Assembly: GCA_964571965.1 (NCBI GenBank)
Contig: CAZNFQ010000009.1
Location: 1 to 40,152 of the forward strand
DNA from: Sabulitectum sp964571965
GTDB lineage: Bacteria > Fermentibacterota > Fermentibacteria > Fermentibacterales > JCC-6
DNA length: 40,152 bases
Reading direction: 5' to 3'
Positions 16,668-24,332 of this stretch are shown here, piece by piece; within the stretch, counting starts at the first letter, position 1, and each line of letters begins with the position of its first letter. The notes beneath the pieces were generated by a model that was not told the origin of the DNA, did no database searches, and was given only the letters and a program-made list of their open reading frames with translations. The position numbers were made by a program, and so were the translations under genes.

Positions 16668-19470
16668 TAAGGTGCTGTCCCGTATATGAGTTTGTCGCTT
16701 TCATTATCTGTTCCGGTGTTCCTGTCGCAATGATTTCACCACCGCCGTACCCGCCATCCGGTCCCAGATCTATCACCCAGTCTGCATTGGAGATCACATC
16801 TAAGTTGTGCTCTATCACCACCACTGTATTGCCGGCTTTCACCAGTTTGTCCAGCACCTTGAGAAGTTTGTTCACGTCGTGGGGGTGAAGTCCTGTGGTG
16901 GGTTCGTCGAGTATGTAGAGTGTATGGGATGTAGATGGTCTTGAAAGCTCCTTGGCAAGTTTTACCCTCTGCGCTTCTCCGCCGGAAAGAGTGGGAGCCG
17001 GCTGCCCCAGCTGTATGTATCCCAGTCCCACTTCATCTATCACTTTGAGAGTGGAATAGACAGAAGGGATCCTTTCGAAGAGTTCCATTGCGTTTTCTAT
17101 GGTGAGATCCAGAACCTCAGAGATGTTGTGTTCCCTGAACTTTATCTTAAGGGTCTCACGGTTGAATCGCTGGCCCTGGCAGGTCTCACACTCGATATAG
17201 ACATCCGGGAGAAAGTGCATTTCAATACGCTTTACCCCTGCACCGCTGCAGTCTTCGCATCTTCCACCTTTAACGTTGAAGCTGAATCTTCCCGGTTTGT
17301 ATCCCCTTATTCTTGATTCGGGAAGCTCGGCAAAAAGGTTCCTTATGCTGTCGAAAACCTTGGTGTACGTTGCCGGGTTCGACCTGGGGGTTCTGCCGAT
17401 GGGGTCCTGGGAGATGTTTATGATCTTGTCCACGTGCTGAAGTCCCTGTATATCCTTGTAGTGGCCGGGTTTAATCTTCGATGACCCGCCGATCAGTCTT
17501 GATATTGCCGGATAGAGAGTCTGGCTTATAAGGGAACTCTTTCCTGAGCCGGAAACCCCGGAAACTGCCACCAGACGGCCAAGGGGGATTTCTACATCCA
17601 CGGATTTAAGATTGTGGAGTGATGCCCCCATGAGTTTAAGGTGATTGGTCTTCTTCGTTCTGGGCTCTCCCAGTCGTGCGATGGACTTTTTCCCGGAGAG
17701 ATAAGCTCCGGTGATCGAATTGGGATGCTCCATTATCTCCGCAGGCCTCCCCTGGGCAATGAGCTGGCCTCCATGGGAGCCGGCGCCGGGGCCGAAATCC
17801 ACTATGTGATCAGCTGCAAGGAGTGTATCCGTGTCATGTTCCACCACTATTACGGTATTGCCTATGTCCCTGAGGTGTTCCAGGGTTTTCAGGAGCCTTG
17901 CGTTGTCCCTGGGGTGCAGGCCCACAGTGGGTTCGTCAAGAACGTAGAGAACACCGGTGAGACCGCTTCCTATCTGGCTGGCAAGTCTTATACGCTGAGC
18001 TTCACCGCCTGAAAGTGAAGGTGCTGAACGGTTAAGGGTCAGATAGTGCAGTCCCACGTCCTTCAGGAACTCCAGTCTTGCGATTATCTCCCTGAGAAGT
18101 CTTTCTGCTATGCTTTTCTGGTAATCGGTGAGTTCCACCTCAGTGAAGAATTTCAGGGCATCTCCCACCGTCATGTCTGAGATCTCCTGTATTCCCCTTC
18201 CGCCTATAAGAACCGCACGGGCTTCTTCTCTTACCCTGGAACCACCGCACTTGTCACAGCTGTATTTCCTGAAGAACTTCTCGTAGTACTTCCTCATGTC
18301 GTCGCTGCCGGTCTGGTGGTAGAGTCTTTCTATCCTGTTCAAAACGCCTTCGAAAGGTCCGTTCCAGGCTCCGGAGGAATTGGAAGTTTTCCACTTTATC
18401 CTGTACTCATGCTCTCCGGAACCGTATAGAATAGTGTTCCTGACTTCCTCGGGCAGCCTCATCCAGGGAGTATTCAGGTTGAAATTCATCTCGGTGCTCA
18501 GGGTTCTCAGTGAAGCTGCAACCCAGCCCTGCGGAATTCCCCAGGGAACGATGGCACCTGCTTTAATGGACATAGCCGGTCTGGGTATGATGAGATCCGG
18601 ATCCACTTTCAGCATGTACCCCAGACCCGAGCATGCCGGGCACATGCCGATGGGGTTGTTGAAACTGAAAAGCTGCGGTGACAGTTCCGGAAGACTTATC
18701 TCGCAGTGAACACACGCATTATGTTCGCTCATCAGTGTAGTTTCACCTGTGTCAGAATCGATTATGGCTATAATGCCCTTCCCCAGCTTTGAAGCCGTTT
18801 CAATGGAGTCGTTGAGCCTGCTCTCGATTTCAGATCCGGTGACAAGTCTGTCTACCACCACGGAGAGTGAGTTTCTCTTTTTCTTATCAAGGGTTTTCAG
18901 CTGATCGACTTCCATGAGTTCGCCATTGAGAATTACCCTTACGAATCCCTTGTCTCTGATGTCCGATATGAGGTCGTCGTGGGAACCCTTACGGTTCGTA
19001 AGAATGGGGGCGGTTATGTAAATCCGTTTCCCCGCAGGCATGTTCAGCACGGCGTCGGTCATCTGCTGTGTGGTCTGTGTGGTGACAAGCCTTCCGCATG
19101 AAGGGCAATGAGGTTCACCTGCCCTTGCCCAGAGAACTCTCAGGTAATCTGCTATCTCCGTTACTGTTCCAACTGTGGATCTGGGGTTGTGACTGACGGT
19201 TTTCTGCTCGATGGATATTGCCGGAGAGAGGCCGTCTATGGAATCGAAGTCAGGTTTCTCCATTTGCCCCAGAAACTGACGCGCATAAGATGACAATGAC
19301 TCGATGTAGCGTCTTTGACCTTCGGCATACAAGGTATCGAATGCGAAGGAGCTCTTTCCCGATCCGGATACCCCTGAACAGACTATCAGAGAGTACTTGG
19401 GCATCTCCACGGAGACACCCTTCAGGTTGTGTTCCCTGGCCCCTCTTACTGTAATTTTCCCTGCGGACAT
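16642..19470 (-). CDS. uvrA: Excinuclease ABC subunit A
   Basis: UvrA recognises DNA damage and loads UvrB in nucleotide excision repair. The 942-residue product has two ABC ATPase modules: first Walker A GVSGSGKSS near residue 35 and second GVSGSGKSS near 640, each with an LSGGEAQR signature and Walker B (VLDEPTVGL, ILDEPTTGL). Zinc-finger Cys pairs are present (CVHCEISLPELSPQ...CPACSG; CEDCSGAG...CETCQG). The start is ATG at 19470 with GGGAG four bases upstream (MSAGKITVRGAREHNLKG). A longer reading frame to 19527 lacks support. The C-terminus AIRKFVK is coded within the inverted repeat and lacks the longer tail seen in many homologues. Confidence 0.98.
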   Translation of the reverse strand: MSAGKITVRGAREHNLKGVSVEMPKYSLIVCSGVSGSGKSSFAFDTLYAEGQRRYIESLSSYARQFLGQMEKPDFDSIDGLSPAISIEQKTVSHNPRSTVGTVTEIADYLRVLWARAGEPHCPSCGRLVTTQTTQQMTDAVLNMPAGKRIYITAPILTNRKGSHDDLISDIRDKGFVRVILNGELMEVDQLKTLDKKKRNSLSVVVDRLVTGSEIESRLNDSIETASKLGKGIIAIIDSDTGETTLMSEHNACVHCEISLPELSPQLFSFNNPIGMCPACSGLGYMLKVDPDLIIPRPAMSIKAGAIVPWGIPQGWVAASLRTLSTEMNFNLNTPWMRLPEEVRNTILYGSGEHEYRIKWKTSNSSGAWNGPFEGVLNRIERLYHQTGSDDMRKYYEKFFRKYSCDKCGGSRVREEARAVLIGGRGIQEISDMTVGDALKFFTEVELTDYQKSIAERLLREIIARLEFLKDVGLHYLTLNRSAPSLSGGEAQRIRLASQIGSGLTGVLYVLDEPTVGLHPRDNARLLKTLEHLRDIGNTVIVVEHDTDTLLAADHIVDFGPGAGSHGGQLIAQGRPAEIMEHPNSITGAYLSGKKSIARLGEPRTKKTNHLKLMGASLHNLKSVDVEIPLGRLVAVSGVSGSGKSSLISQTLYPAISRLIGGSSKIKPGHYKDIQGLQHVDKIINISQDPIGRTPRSNPATYTKVFDSIRNLFAELPESRIRGYKPGRFSFNVKGGRCEDCSGAGVKRIEMHFLPDVYIECETCQGQRFNRETLKIKFREHNISEVLDLTIENAMELFERIPSVYSTLKVIDEVGLGYIQLGQPAPTLSGGEAQRVKLAKELSRPSTSHTLYILDEPTTGLHPHDVNKLLKVLDKLVKAGNTVVVIEHNLDVISNADWVIDLGPDGGYGGGEIIATGTPEQIMKATNSYTGQHLKAIRKFVK

Positions 19471-19586
19471 TCTGCTCCCGGTGTGAAAGGAACCTCTAAT
19501 ATACACAAACGGCAATTTCCCATGCACATGTGTGCCACAATAGCACCCCTGGAAGTCCGCTCACCGCAGAGCAGAAGGACAACTTG

Positions 19587-19602
19587 CTGCAATCAGATGC
19601 AG
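19587..19602. promoter_or_regulatory. Inverted repeat upstream of dnaK, possible activator site
   Basis: CTGCA-N6-TGCAG lies about 62 bases before the predicted sigma-54 transcription start. It could be a binding site for a Fis-type HTH dimer. A single copy is weak evidence. Confidence 0.25.
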
Positions 19603-19630
19603 TGCAGCCAAATAGAGCCATGGACGTAAC

Positions 19631-19646
19631 TGGCAAGACATTTGCT
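19631..19646 (+). promoter_or_regulatory. Predicted sigma-54 promoter of dnaK-grpE-dnaJ
   Basis: TGGCAAG-ACAT-TTGCT matches the -24/-12 consensus TGGCACG-N4-TTGCW at 11 of 12 positions, with the invariant GG and GC dinucleotides exactly 10 bases apart and the preferred C before and A after the -24 box. It lies 81 bases before the dnaK ATG in a non-coding divergent region. No CIRCE repeat is visible there. Confidence 0.6.
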
Positions 19647-19656
19647 TTAGGAAGTG

Positions 19657-19684
19657 TTGCCGAGCAGGCTGAAAGATGTATAAG
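19657..19684 (+). promoter_or_regulatory. Possible second (sigma-70-type) promoter for dnaK
   Basis: TTGCCG (19657-19662) and TATAAG (19679-19684) are separated by 16 bases. Each box has four or five consensus bases. It may provide basal expression downstream of the sigma-54 start. Confidence 0.3.
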
Positions 19685-19726
19685 AGATTTATACTCATAA
19701 AAATAGATAGAATATGGAGGTTGAAA

Positions 19727-21628
19727 ATGGGAAAGGTTATAGGAATAGATCTGGGAACAACGAATTCCTGCGTGGCCGTTATGGAAGGCGGCGAGCCGGT
19801 TGTTATTCCCAACGCGGAAGGAACGAGAACGACACCTTCGGTGGTTGCTTTCAATGACAGTGGAGAGAGACACATTGGCGTTGTAGCACGAAGGCAGGCC
19901 GTTGCCAATCCGGGCAAAACCATATTTTCCATCAAGCGTTTCATGGGTATGCACTACTCCGAGGCGAAAAAGGAGGCCGGAAGGGTTCCCTTCAAGGTTA
20001 TCGAGGGGAAAAACGGCGATGCCTGGGTGGAAGTTTCAGGTAAGAAATATTCACCGCCTGAGATCAGTGCCATGATACTTCAGAAAATGAAAAAGACAGC
20101 AGAAGATTACCTTGGAGAAAAGGTGACCCAGGCTGTGATCACCGTACCCGCATATTTCAATGACAGTCAGAGGCAGGCCACCAAGGATGCGGGAAGAATA
20201 GCCGGGCTGGAAGTGCTTCGCATAGTTAACGAACCCACCGCTGCTTCTCTGGCCTATGGCATGGACAAGGAGAAAGGCAACGCCACCATCGCCGTCTACG
20301 ACCTGGGCGGAGGCACCTTCGACGTATCCGTTCTGGAAATAGGCGACGGGGTTTTCGAGGTCAAATCCACCAATGGAGATACCCATCTCGGCGGTGATGA
20401 CTTCGACCAGGTGATAATAAACTGGATGGTAACCGAGTTCAAGAAGCAGCAGGGTATCGATCTTTCCCAGGACCAGATGGCTGTGCAGAGGCTGAAGGAA
20501 GCTGCTGAAAAAGCCAAGTGCGAGCTTTCCACCACAATGAGCACAGACATAAGCCTGCCCTTCGTTACAGCTGACGCCTCAGGTCCCAAGCATCTGAACA
20601 TGACCCTTTCCAGGGCGAAGTACGAACAGCTTGCCGCTGATCTCGTGGAGAAAACCGTTCAGCCTTGCCTCAATGCTCTGAAGGACGCAAGGGTTAAACC
20701 TGAAGATATCGCTGAGGTTATACTGGTCGGCGGAATGACCAGGATGCCCCTGGTACAGAAGAAGGTTACCGAAATATTCAAGAGAGAACCCCATAAGGGC
20801 GTCAATCCCGATGAAGTGGTGGCAATTGGTGCAGCCATACAGGCTGGAGTGCTCAGCGGCGACATCAAGGACGTTCTTCTCCTCGATGTGACCCCTCTTA
20901 CTCTGGGCATTGAGACTCTCGGAGCGGTGTTTACTCCCATAATCGAGCGTAACACCACTGTTCCCACCAAGAAGAGTCAGATTTTCAGCACCGCTGCCGA
21001 CAACCAGACCAGCGTTGAAATTCATGTACTTCAGGGTGAGCGAAAAATGGCAGCTGGTAACAGAACCCTTGGCCGCTTTACCCTCGAGGGCATACCGCCT
21101 GCTCCCAGGGGACTTCCTCAGATCGAGGTGGAATTCGACATAGACGCCAACGGTATCGTTCATGTGTCCGCAAAGGACAAAGCCACCGGGAAAGAGCAGA
21201 AAATAAGGATCGAATCATCCAGCGGGCTCTCAGAGCAGGACATCGAAAAGATGGTAAAGGACGCCGAAGTGCACGCTTCGGAGGATGAGAAGCGCAGAGC
21301 CTCTGTGGAGACCAGGAACAAGGGCGAGAATCTGGCCTACCAGGTCGAAAAGCAAATAGAGGAGATGGGCGACAAACTGGACGCTGCTGACAAAGCGAAA
21401 CTTGAAGAGGCGATCTCCGAAACCAGGAAGGCACTTGAGGGAGACGACGACTCCGTGTTATCCTCGAGGGTCGATGAACTTGAGAAGACCTGGCAGGAAG
21501 TAGGAGCCAGATTCTATCAGCAGCACGGTGAGCAGGCAGGAGCACAGCAGCAGGGAGCAGAGGACTCCGCCGGTGATGCCCCGGGTGATGACGCAGTGGA
21601 TGCTGACTTTGAAGTGGTGGATGACTGA
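19727..21628 (+). CDS. dnaK: Chaperone DnaK (Hsp70)
   Basis: Full-length Hsp70 of 633 residues. It starts MGKVIGIDLGTTNSCVAVMEGGEP, with phosphate-loop motifs VYDLGGGTFDVSVLEIGDG and VGGMTRMPLVQ in the ATPase domain, the VTPLTLGIET linker/substrate-domain start, and the conserved acidic C-terminus ending DADFEVVDD. It refolds proteins with DnaJ and GrpE. The ATG at 19727 is preceded by GGAGG. An in-frame extension to 19676 would run through the promoter region and is not supported. The stop overlaps the grpE start (TGATG), so dnaK-grpE-dnaJ is one operon. Confidence 0.98.
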   Translation: MGKVIGIDLGTTNSCVAVMEGGEPVVIPNAEGTRTTPSVVAFNDSGERHIGVVARRQAVANPGKTIFSIKRFMGMHYSEAKKEAGRVPFKVIEGKNGDAWVEVSGKKYSPPEISAMILQKMKKTAEDYLGEKVTQAVITVPAYFNDSQRQATKDAGRIAGLEVLRIVNEPTAASLAYGMDKEKGNATIAVYDLGGGTFDVSVLEIGDGVFEVKSTNGDTHLGGDDFDQVIINWMVTEFKKQQGIDLSQDQMAVQRLKEAAEKAKCELSTTMSTDISLPFVTADASGPKHLNMTLSRAKYEQLAADLVEKTVQPCLNALKDARVKPEDIAEVILVGGMTRMPLVQKKVTEIFKREPHKGVNPDEVVAIGAAIQAGVLSGDIKDVLLLDVTPLTLGIETLGAVFTPIIERNTTVPTKKSQIFSTAADNQTSVEIHVLQGERKMAAGNRTLGRFTLEGIPPAPRGLPQIEVEFDIDANGIVHVSAKDKATGKEQKIRIESSSGLSEQDIEKMVKDAEVHASEDEKRRASVETRNKGENLAYQVEKQIEEMGDKLDAADKAKLEEAISETRKALEGDDDSVLSSRVDELEKTWQEVGARFYQQHGEQAGAQQQGAEDSAGDAPGDDAVDADFEVVDD

Positions 21629-22236
21629 TGAGCGATCCCAGAAGATCCGAGAGTAAAAAGGAACGGCGGGGAGGAACACCCCGCCGCCCGGACCACGAGG
21701 AGAAATTGCCCGGAGAACCTGAAACCGAGCAGGACCTTCCAGCTGAAGAAGCCCCTTCTGAAGATCAGGGCATTCCTGTTTCCCTGAAGGATTATGACGA
21801 GCTCATGGAGAAGTTCAGAAGGCTTGCAGCCGAGTTCGACAACTACAGGAAAAGACAGGCCCGTGATTTCAACAGGCTTATAGAGCAGGGCAGAAAGAAG
21901 CTCGTAGAAGAACTCCTTACCGTACTGGATAATTTTGACAGGGCCAGAACAACTGCCCAGGGAGAGCACTCGGACAAGGAAGTGGTCGACGGAATAATGC
22001 AGACCTCCGACCAGCTGAAAAGCATACTCCGGAAGGAGGGTCTTGAAGAAATTCCCACAGAGACCGGTGACCATTTCGACCCCAACATACACGAGGCCAT
22101 GTTCGCCGAGGATATCGAAGAAGGCGATATGGACATTGTTCTCGAAGTGTATCAGAAGGCCTACAGGTACGGACAGGATCTCCTGCGCCCAGCCAGGGTC
22201 AAGGTGGGAAGGGTACCGGGAAGGAATGGGGGTTGA
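21628..22236 (+). CDS. grpE: Nucleotide exchange factor GrpE
   Basis: A 202-residue GrpE. A charged, disordered N-terminus (about 1-50) leads into the long dimerising helix (DYDELMEKFRRLAAEFDNYRKR) and the C-terminal beta domain with FDPNIHEAMF and YGQDLLRPARVKVGR. It releases ADP from DnaK. ATG overlaps the dnaK stop by one base. Confidence 0.96.
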   Translation: MSDPRRSESKKERRGGTPRRPDHEEKLPGEPETEQDLPAEEAPSEDQGIPVSLKDYDELMEKFRRLAAEFDNYRKRQARDFNRLIEQGRKKLVEELLTVLDNFDRARTTAQGEHSDKEVVDGIMQTSDQLKSILRKEGLEEIPTETGDHFDPNIHEAMFAEDIEEGDMDIVLEVYQKAYRYGQDLLRPARVKVGRVPGRNGG

Positions 22237-22242
22237 TGTTAT

Positions 22243-23241
22243 TTGAGCAAAGACCTTTACGAAATTCTCGGAGTCAGCGAGGGTGCCACAGCAGAGGAAC
22301 TGAGAAAAGCATATAGAGAGCTGGCCAAGAAAAATCATCCCGACGCCAATCAGAACAATCCTGAGGCTGAAGAGAGATTCAAAGCCATATCCGACGCCTA
22401 CGACATTCTCGGGAATCCTGAGAAGAGGGAAAAATACGATCAGATGCGGCGGGGAGGACATGATCCCTTTGCCGGTGCTGCAGGTACCGAGGGTTTTTCT
22501 GATCTGAGTGACATTCTCCGATCCATGTTCGGCGGATCCATGGATCCTTTCGGGGGAAGACCGCAGCAGAATCAGGCAAGCAGAGCTGTGGAAGTTGAGA
22601 TCCCGTTCGCCACAGCCGCCAGGGGCGGTACGGTGGACAGGGTTCTGCAGCTTCCTGTAAAGTGTGAGAAGTGCGGAGGAGCCGGTGGAAGCGGTAAGGA
22701 AACATGCGCAAGCTGCCAGGGTTCCGGAAGGGTGTCGACCGGCGGAGGGTTTTTCTCCACTATGCATCCCTGTGCCAATTGCGGGGGGAGGGGTTATACC
22801 TTCAAAAATACATGCGGCAGCTGCGGGGGAACGGGATCAGTTCAGGGAAGAGAGAAAGTCTCCCTGCGAATTCCTCCGGGTGCTTCAGACGGCACCGTTC
22901 TGAGGGCTTCCATAAACGGCACACAGATACATGTGCATCTCAGGGTGAAACCGGACAGGTTTTTCAGAAGACAGGGAAGGGATATCCTCTGCAGTGTTAC
23001 CGTTACCGCAGCCCAGGCAGTACTGGGTGCCTCGCTCATGGTCAGAACACTTGACGGCAGAGTTAAGCTGAAAATTCCACCTGGAACACAGCCCGGATCG
23101 GTTTTCAGGCTTCGTGGAAAGGGAGTGAATCATAACGGAGTCACAGGTGACCAGCTTGTAACGGTTGTTGTAAAACTACCGGAAAAATTGACGAAAACCC
23201 AGAAGGAACTCTGGGAGAAGATCAGGGAGAACGTTTCCTGA
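22243..23241 (+). CDS. dnaJ: Co-chaperone DnaJ (Hsp40)
   Basis: A 332-residue type I DnaJ. It has the J domain with HPD (32-34), a short Gly/Phe region (about 71-108), four CxxCxGxG zinc repeats (CEKCGGAG, CASCQGSG, CANCGGRG, CGSCGGTG, residues 141-198) and C-terminal substrate-binding domains (RDILCSVTVTAAQAVLGASL). It stimulates DnaK ATPase and delivers clients. The start is TTG at 22243. An ATG at 22236 is out of frame. It is about 40 residues shorter than E. coli DnaJ, mostly in the Gly/Phe region and C-terminus. Confidence 0.96.
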   Translation: MSKDLYEILGVSEGATAEELRKAYRELAKKNHPDANQNNPEAEERFKAISDAYDILGNPEKREKYDQMRRGGHDPFAGAAGTEGFSDLSDILRSMFGGSMDPFGGRPQQNQASRAVEVEIPFATAARGGTVDRVLQLPVKCEKCGGAGGSGKETCASCQGSGRVSTGGGFFSTMHPCANCGGRGYTFKNTCGSCGGTGSVQGREKVSLRIPPGASDGTVLRASINGTQIHVHLRVKPDRFFRRQGRDILCSVTVTAAQAVLGASLMVRTLDGRVKLKIPPGTQPGSVFRLRGKGVNHNGVTGDQLVTVVVKLPEKLTKTQKELWEKIRENVS

Positions 23242-23257
23242 CGGACTTGGAGATGAA

Positions 23258-23440
23258 TTGAACTATTCCTATTTAGTGCTTGTGGCGGCGGGTCTCGGAC
23301 TTGCCGTAACCGGTTTTGTCAGAAACGGCAGAAGTGAAGGCAACACACTGGGACCCGCGCTGCTCTTTCTTCTTGGAGTAATTGCCCTAACCTTCGGGAT
23401 ACTGCTGACCAACGTTCCGGATTTCTTCAGCGGACAGTGA
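23258..23440 (+). CDS. Small two-helix membrane protein downstream of dnaJ
   Basis: A 60-residue predicted protein with two hydrophobic segments (about 4-20 and 31-52) joined by a short basic/polar loop (RNGRSEGNT). TTG start with GGAG six bases upstream, 16 bases after dnaJ, so it is probably the last gene of the chaperone operon. I recognise no family. Its stop codon abuts the stop of the convergent TPR-like gene with no gap. Confidence 0.6.
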   Translation: MNYSYLVLVAAGLGLAVTGFVRNGRSEGNTLGPALLFLLGVIALTFGILLTNVPDFFSGQ

Positions 23441-24202
23441 TCAGTCGGCAAATCCCAGTCGTTTAAGCTTGGCGTGAAATGAGTCAAGGAGGGGATGGTT
23501 GGGGTGAATGCTCACGGCTTCGGTGACCATTTTACCGGCTTCCTCGAACTTTTCATCCTTTACTGCAGCCCTTATCCTGTCAGCCCAGAGCATGGCTCCG
23601 CTCTCTGATGTAAGGGTTTCTTCCGGCTGATCAGGGGATTCTTCAGGCTCCGGTATTTCTTCATGACTTTCTTCTTCAGCCTTTTCGATCCGGGAAAGAA
23701 GCTCACTCAGCCCTTCCACCTCGGGTAAGAGATGGAAAGCCTTTCTGGAAGCAGCTACTGCCTTCCGTAAATCGCCTTCTTCCAGTTTCTTCAGCCCTAT
23801 CTTAACCAGATTTGCAGCCTGAATTCGGACTTTCAGCTGATTCAGTCTTTCATCCACCTCTGGTTCATCAGGAAACAGCTGCGATGCTTTCTTCAAGTAT
23901 GCCATTGCCTTTGCACTGTTGCCTGCCGCAAGGGCCTCGTCTGAAAGTCTGAATGCCTTTTCGAGTTTTGAATCCATATCTTCGGTATCATTCCTTTCAA
24001 CTGTGGGCTGAACAACTTTTTCCCGTTTCCGGGGAGCCTTAAGCTTTGATCGTTCCATGTTAAGGATGACTTCGGTAATGATCATTTCTCCGGGATCGGC
24101 AGCAATAGCCTTCTTTACGCATTCCAGCGCATTATCCCGGCGGTCCTGGTCAAGGTACTCCTTTGCCTGTATCAGCAACTCCTCGACCCGATCTCTGGTC
24201 AT
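23441..24202 (-). CDS. TPR-like helical repeat protein
   Basis: A 253-residue soluble protein rich in paired helices. It has repeat-like segments near 3-40 (YLDQDRRDNALECVKKAIAADP), 85-115 (ALAAGNSAKAMAYLKKASQLFPDEP), 135-165 (KLEEGDLRKAVAASRKAFHLLP) and 215-245, separated by a Glu/Pro-rich acidic linker (about 178-203). The pattern fits tetratricopeptide repeats used for protein binding. No signal peptide. ATG has GGGAGAAG upstream. It is monocistronic and divergent from the carboxyltransferase gene. The specific role is unknown. Confidence 0.75.
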   Translation of the reverse strand: MTRDRVEELLIQAKEYLDQDRRDNALECVKKAIAADPGEMIITEVILNMERSKLKAPRKREKVVQPTVERNDTEDMDSKLEKAFRLSDEALAAGNSAKAMAYLKKASQLFPDEPEVDERLNQLKVRIQAANLVKIGLKKLEEGDLRKAVAASRKAFHLLPEVEGLSELLSRIEKAEEESHEEIPEPEESPDQPEETLTSESGAMLWADRIRAAVKDEKFEEAGKMVTEAVSIHPNHPLLDSFHAKLKRLGFAD

Positions 24203-24274
24203 TCAGGAACTTCTCCCTAGTGTAAACATTTATACCTGTATGTATGTTGGTAACACTCATCGGCTTCAATTCAA

Positions 24275-24280
24275 TATAAT
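24275..24280 (+). promoter_or_regulatory. Possible -10 box (TATAAT) for the carboxyltransferase gene
   Basis: A perfect TATAAT in the 130-base divergent region, 53 bases before the ATG. The -35 region at normal spacing is weak (AACACT at 24252-24257). Confidence 0.35.
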
Positions 24281-24332
24281 TCCCAGCACGAAATGGAGTA
24301 ACCCCTCAAGGAAAAACCCGGAAAGAGATGGA

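Noticed and set aside
19471..19527. N-terminal extension of UvrA
   Set aside because: The 19 extra residues precede the conserved MSAGKITVRGAREHN start, which has its own GGGAG site.
19520..19550. sigma-54 promoter toward uvrA (TGGCACACATGTGC on the minus strand)
   Set aside because: GG and GC are nine bases apart instead of ten, so it fails the spacing rule.
19471..19726. CIRCE (HrcA) operator before dnaK
   Set aside because: No TTAGCACTC-N9-GAGTGCTAA-like inverted repeat could be found in this region.
21517..22767. 416-residue open frame on the minus strand
   Set aside because: It is antisense to the end of dnaK, all of grpE and part of dnaJ, which are certain genes. Its sequence is low-complexity and unlike any family.
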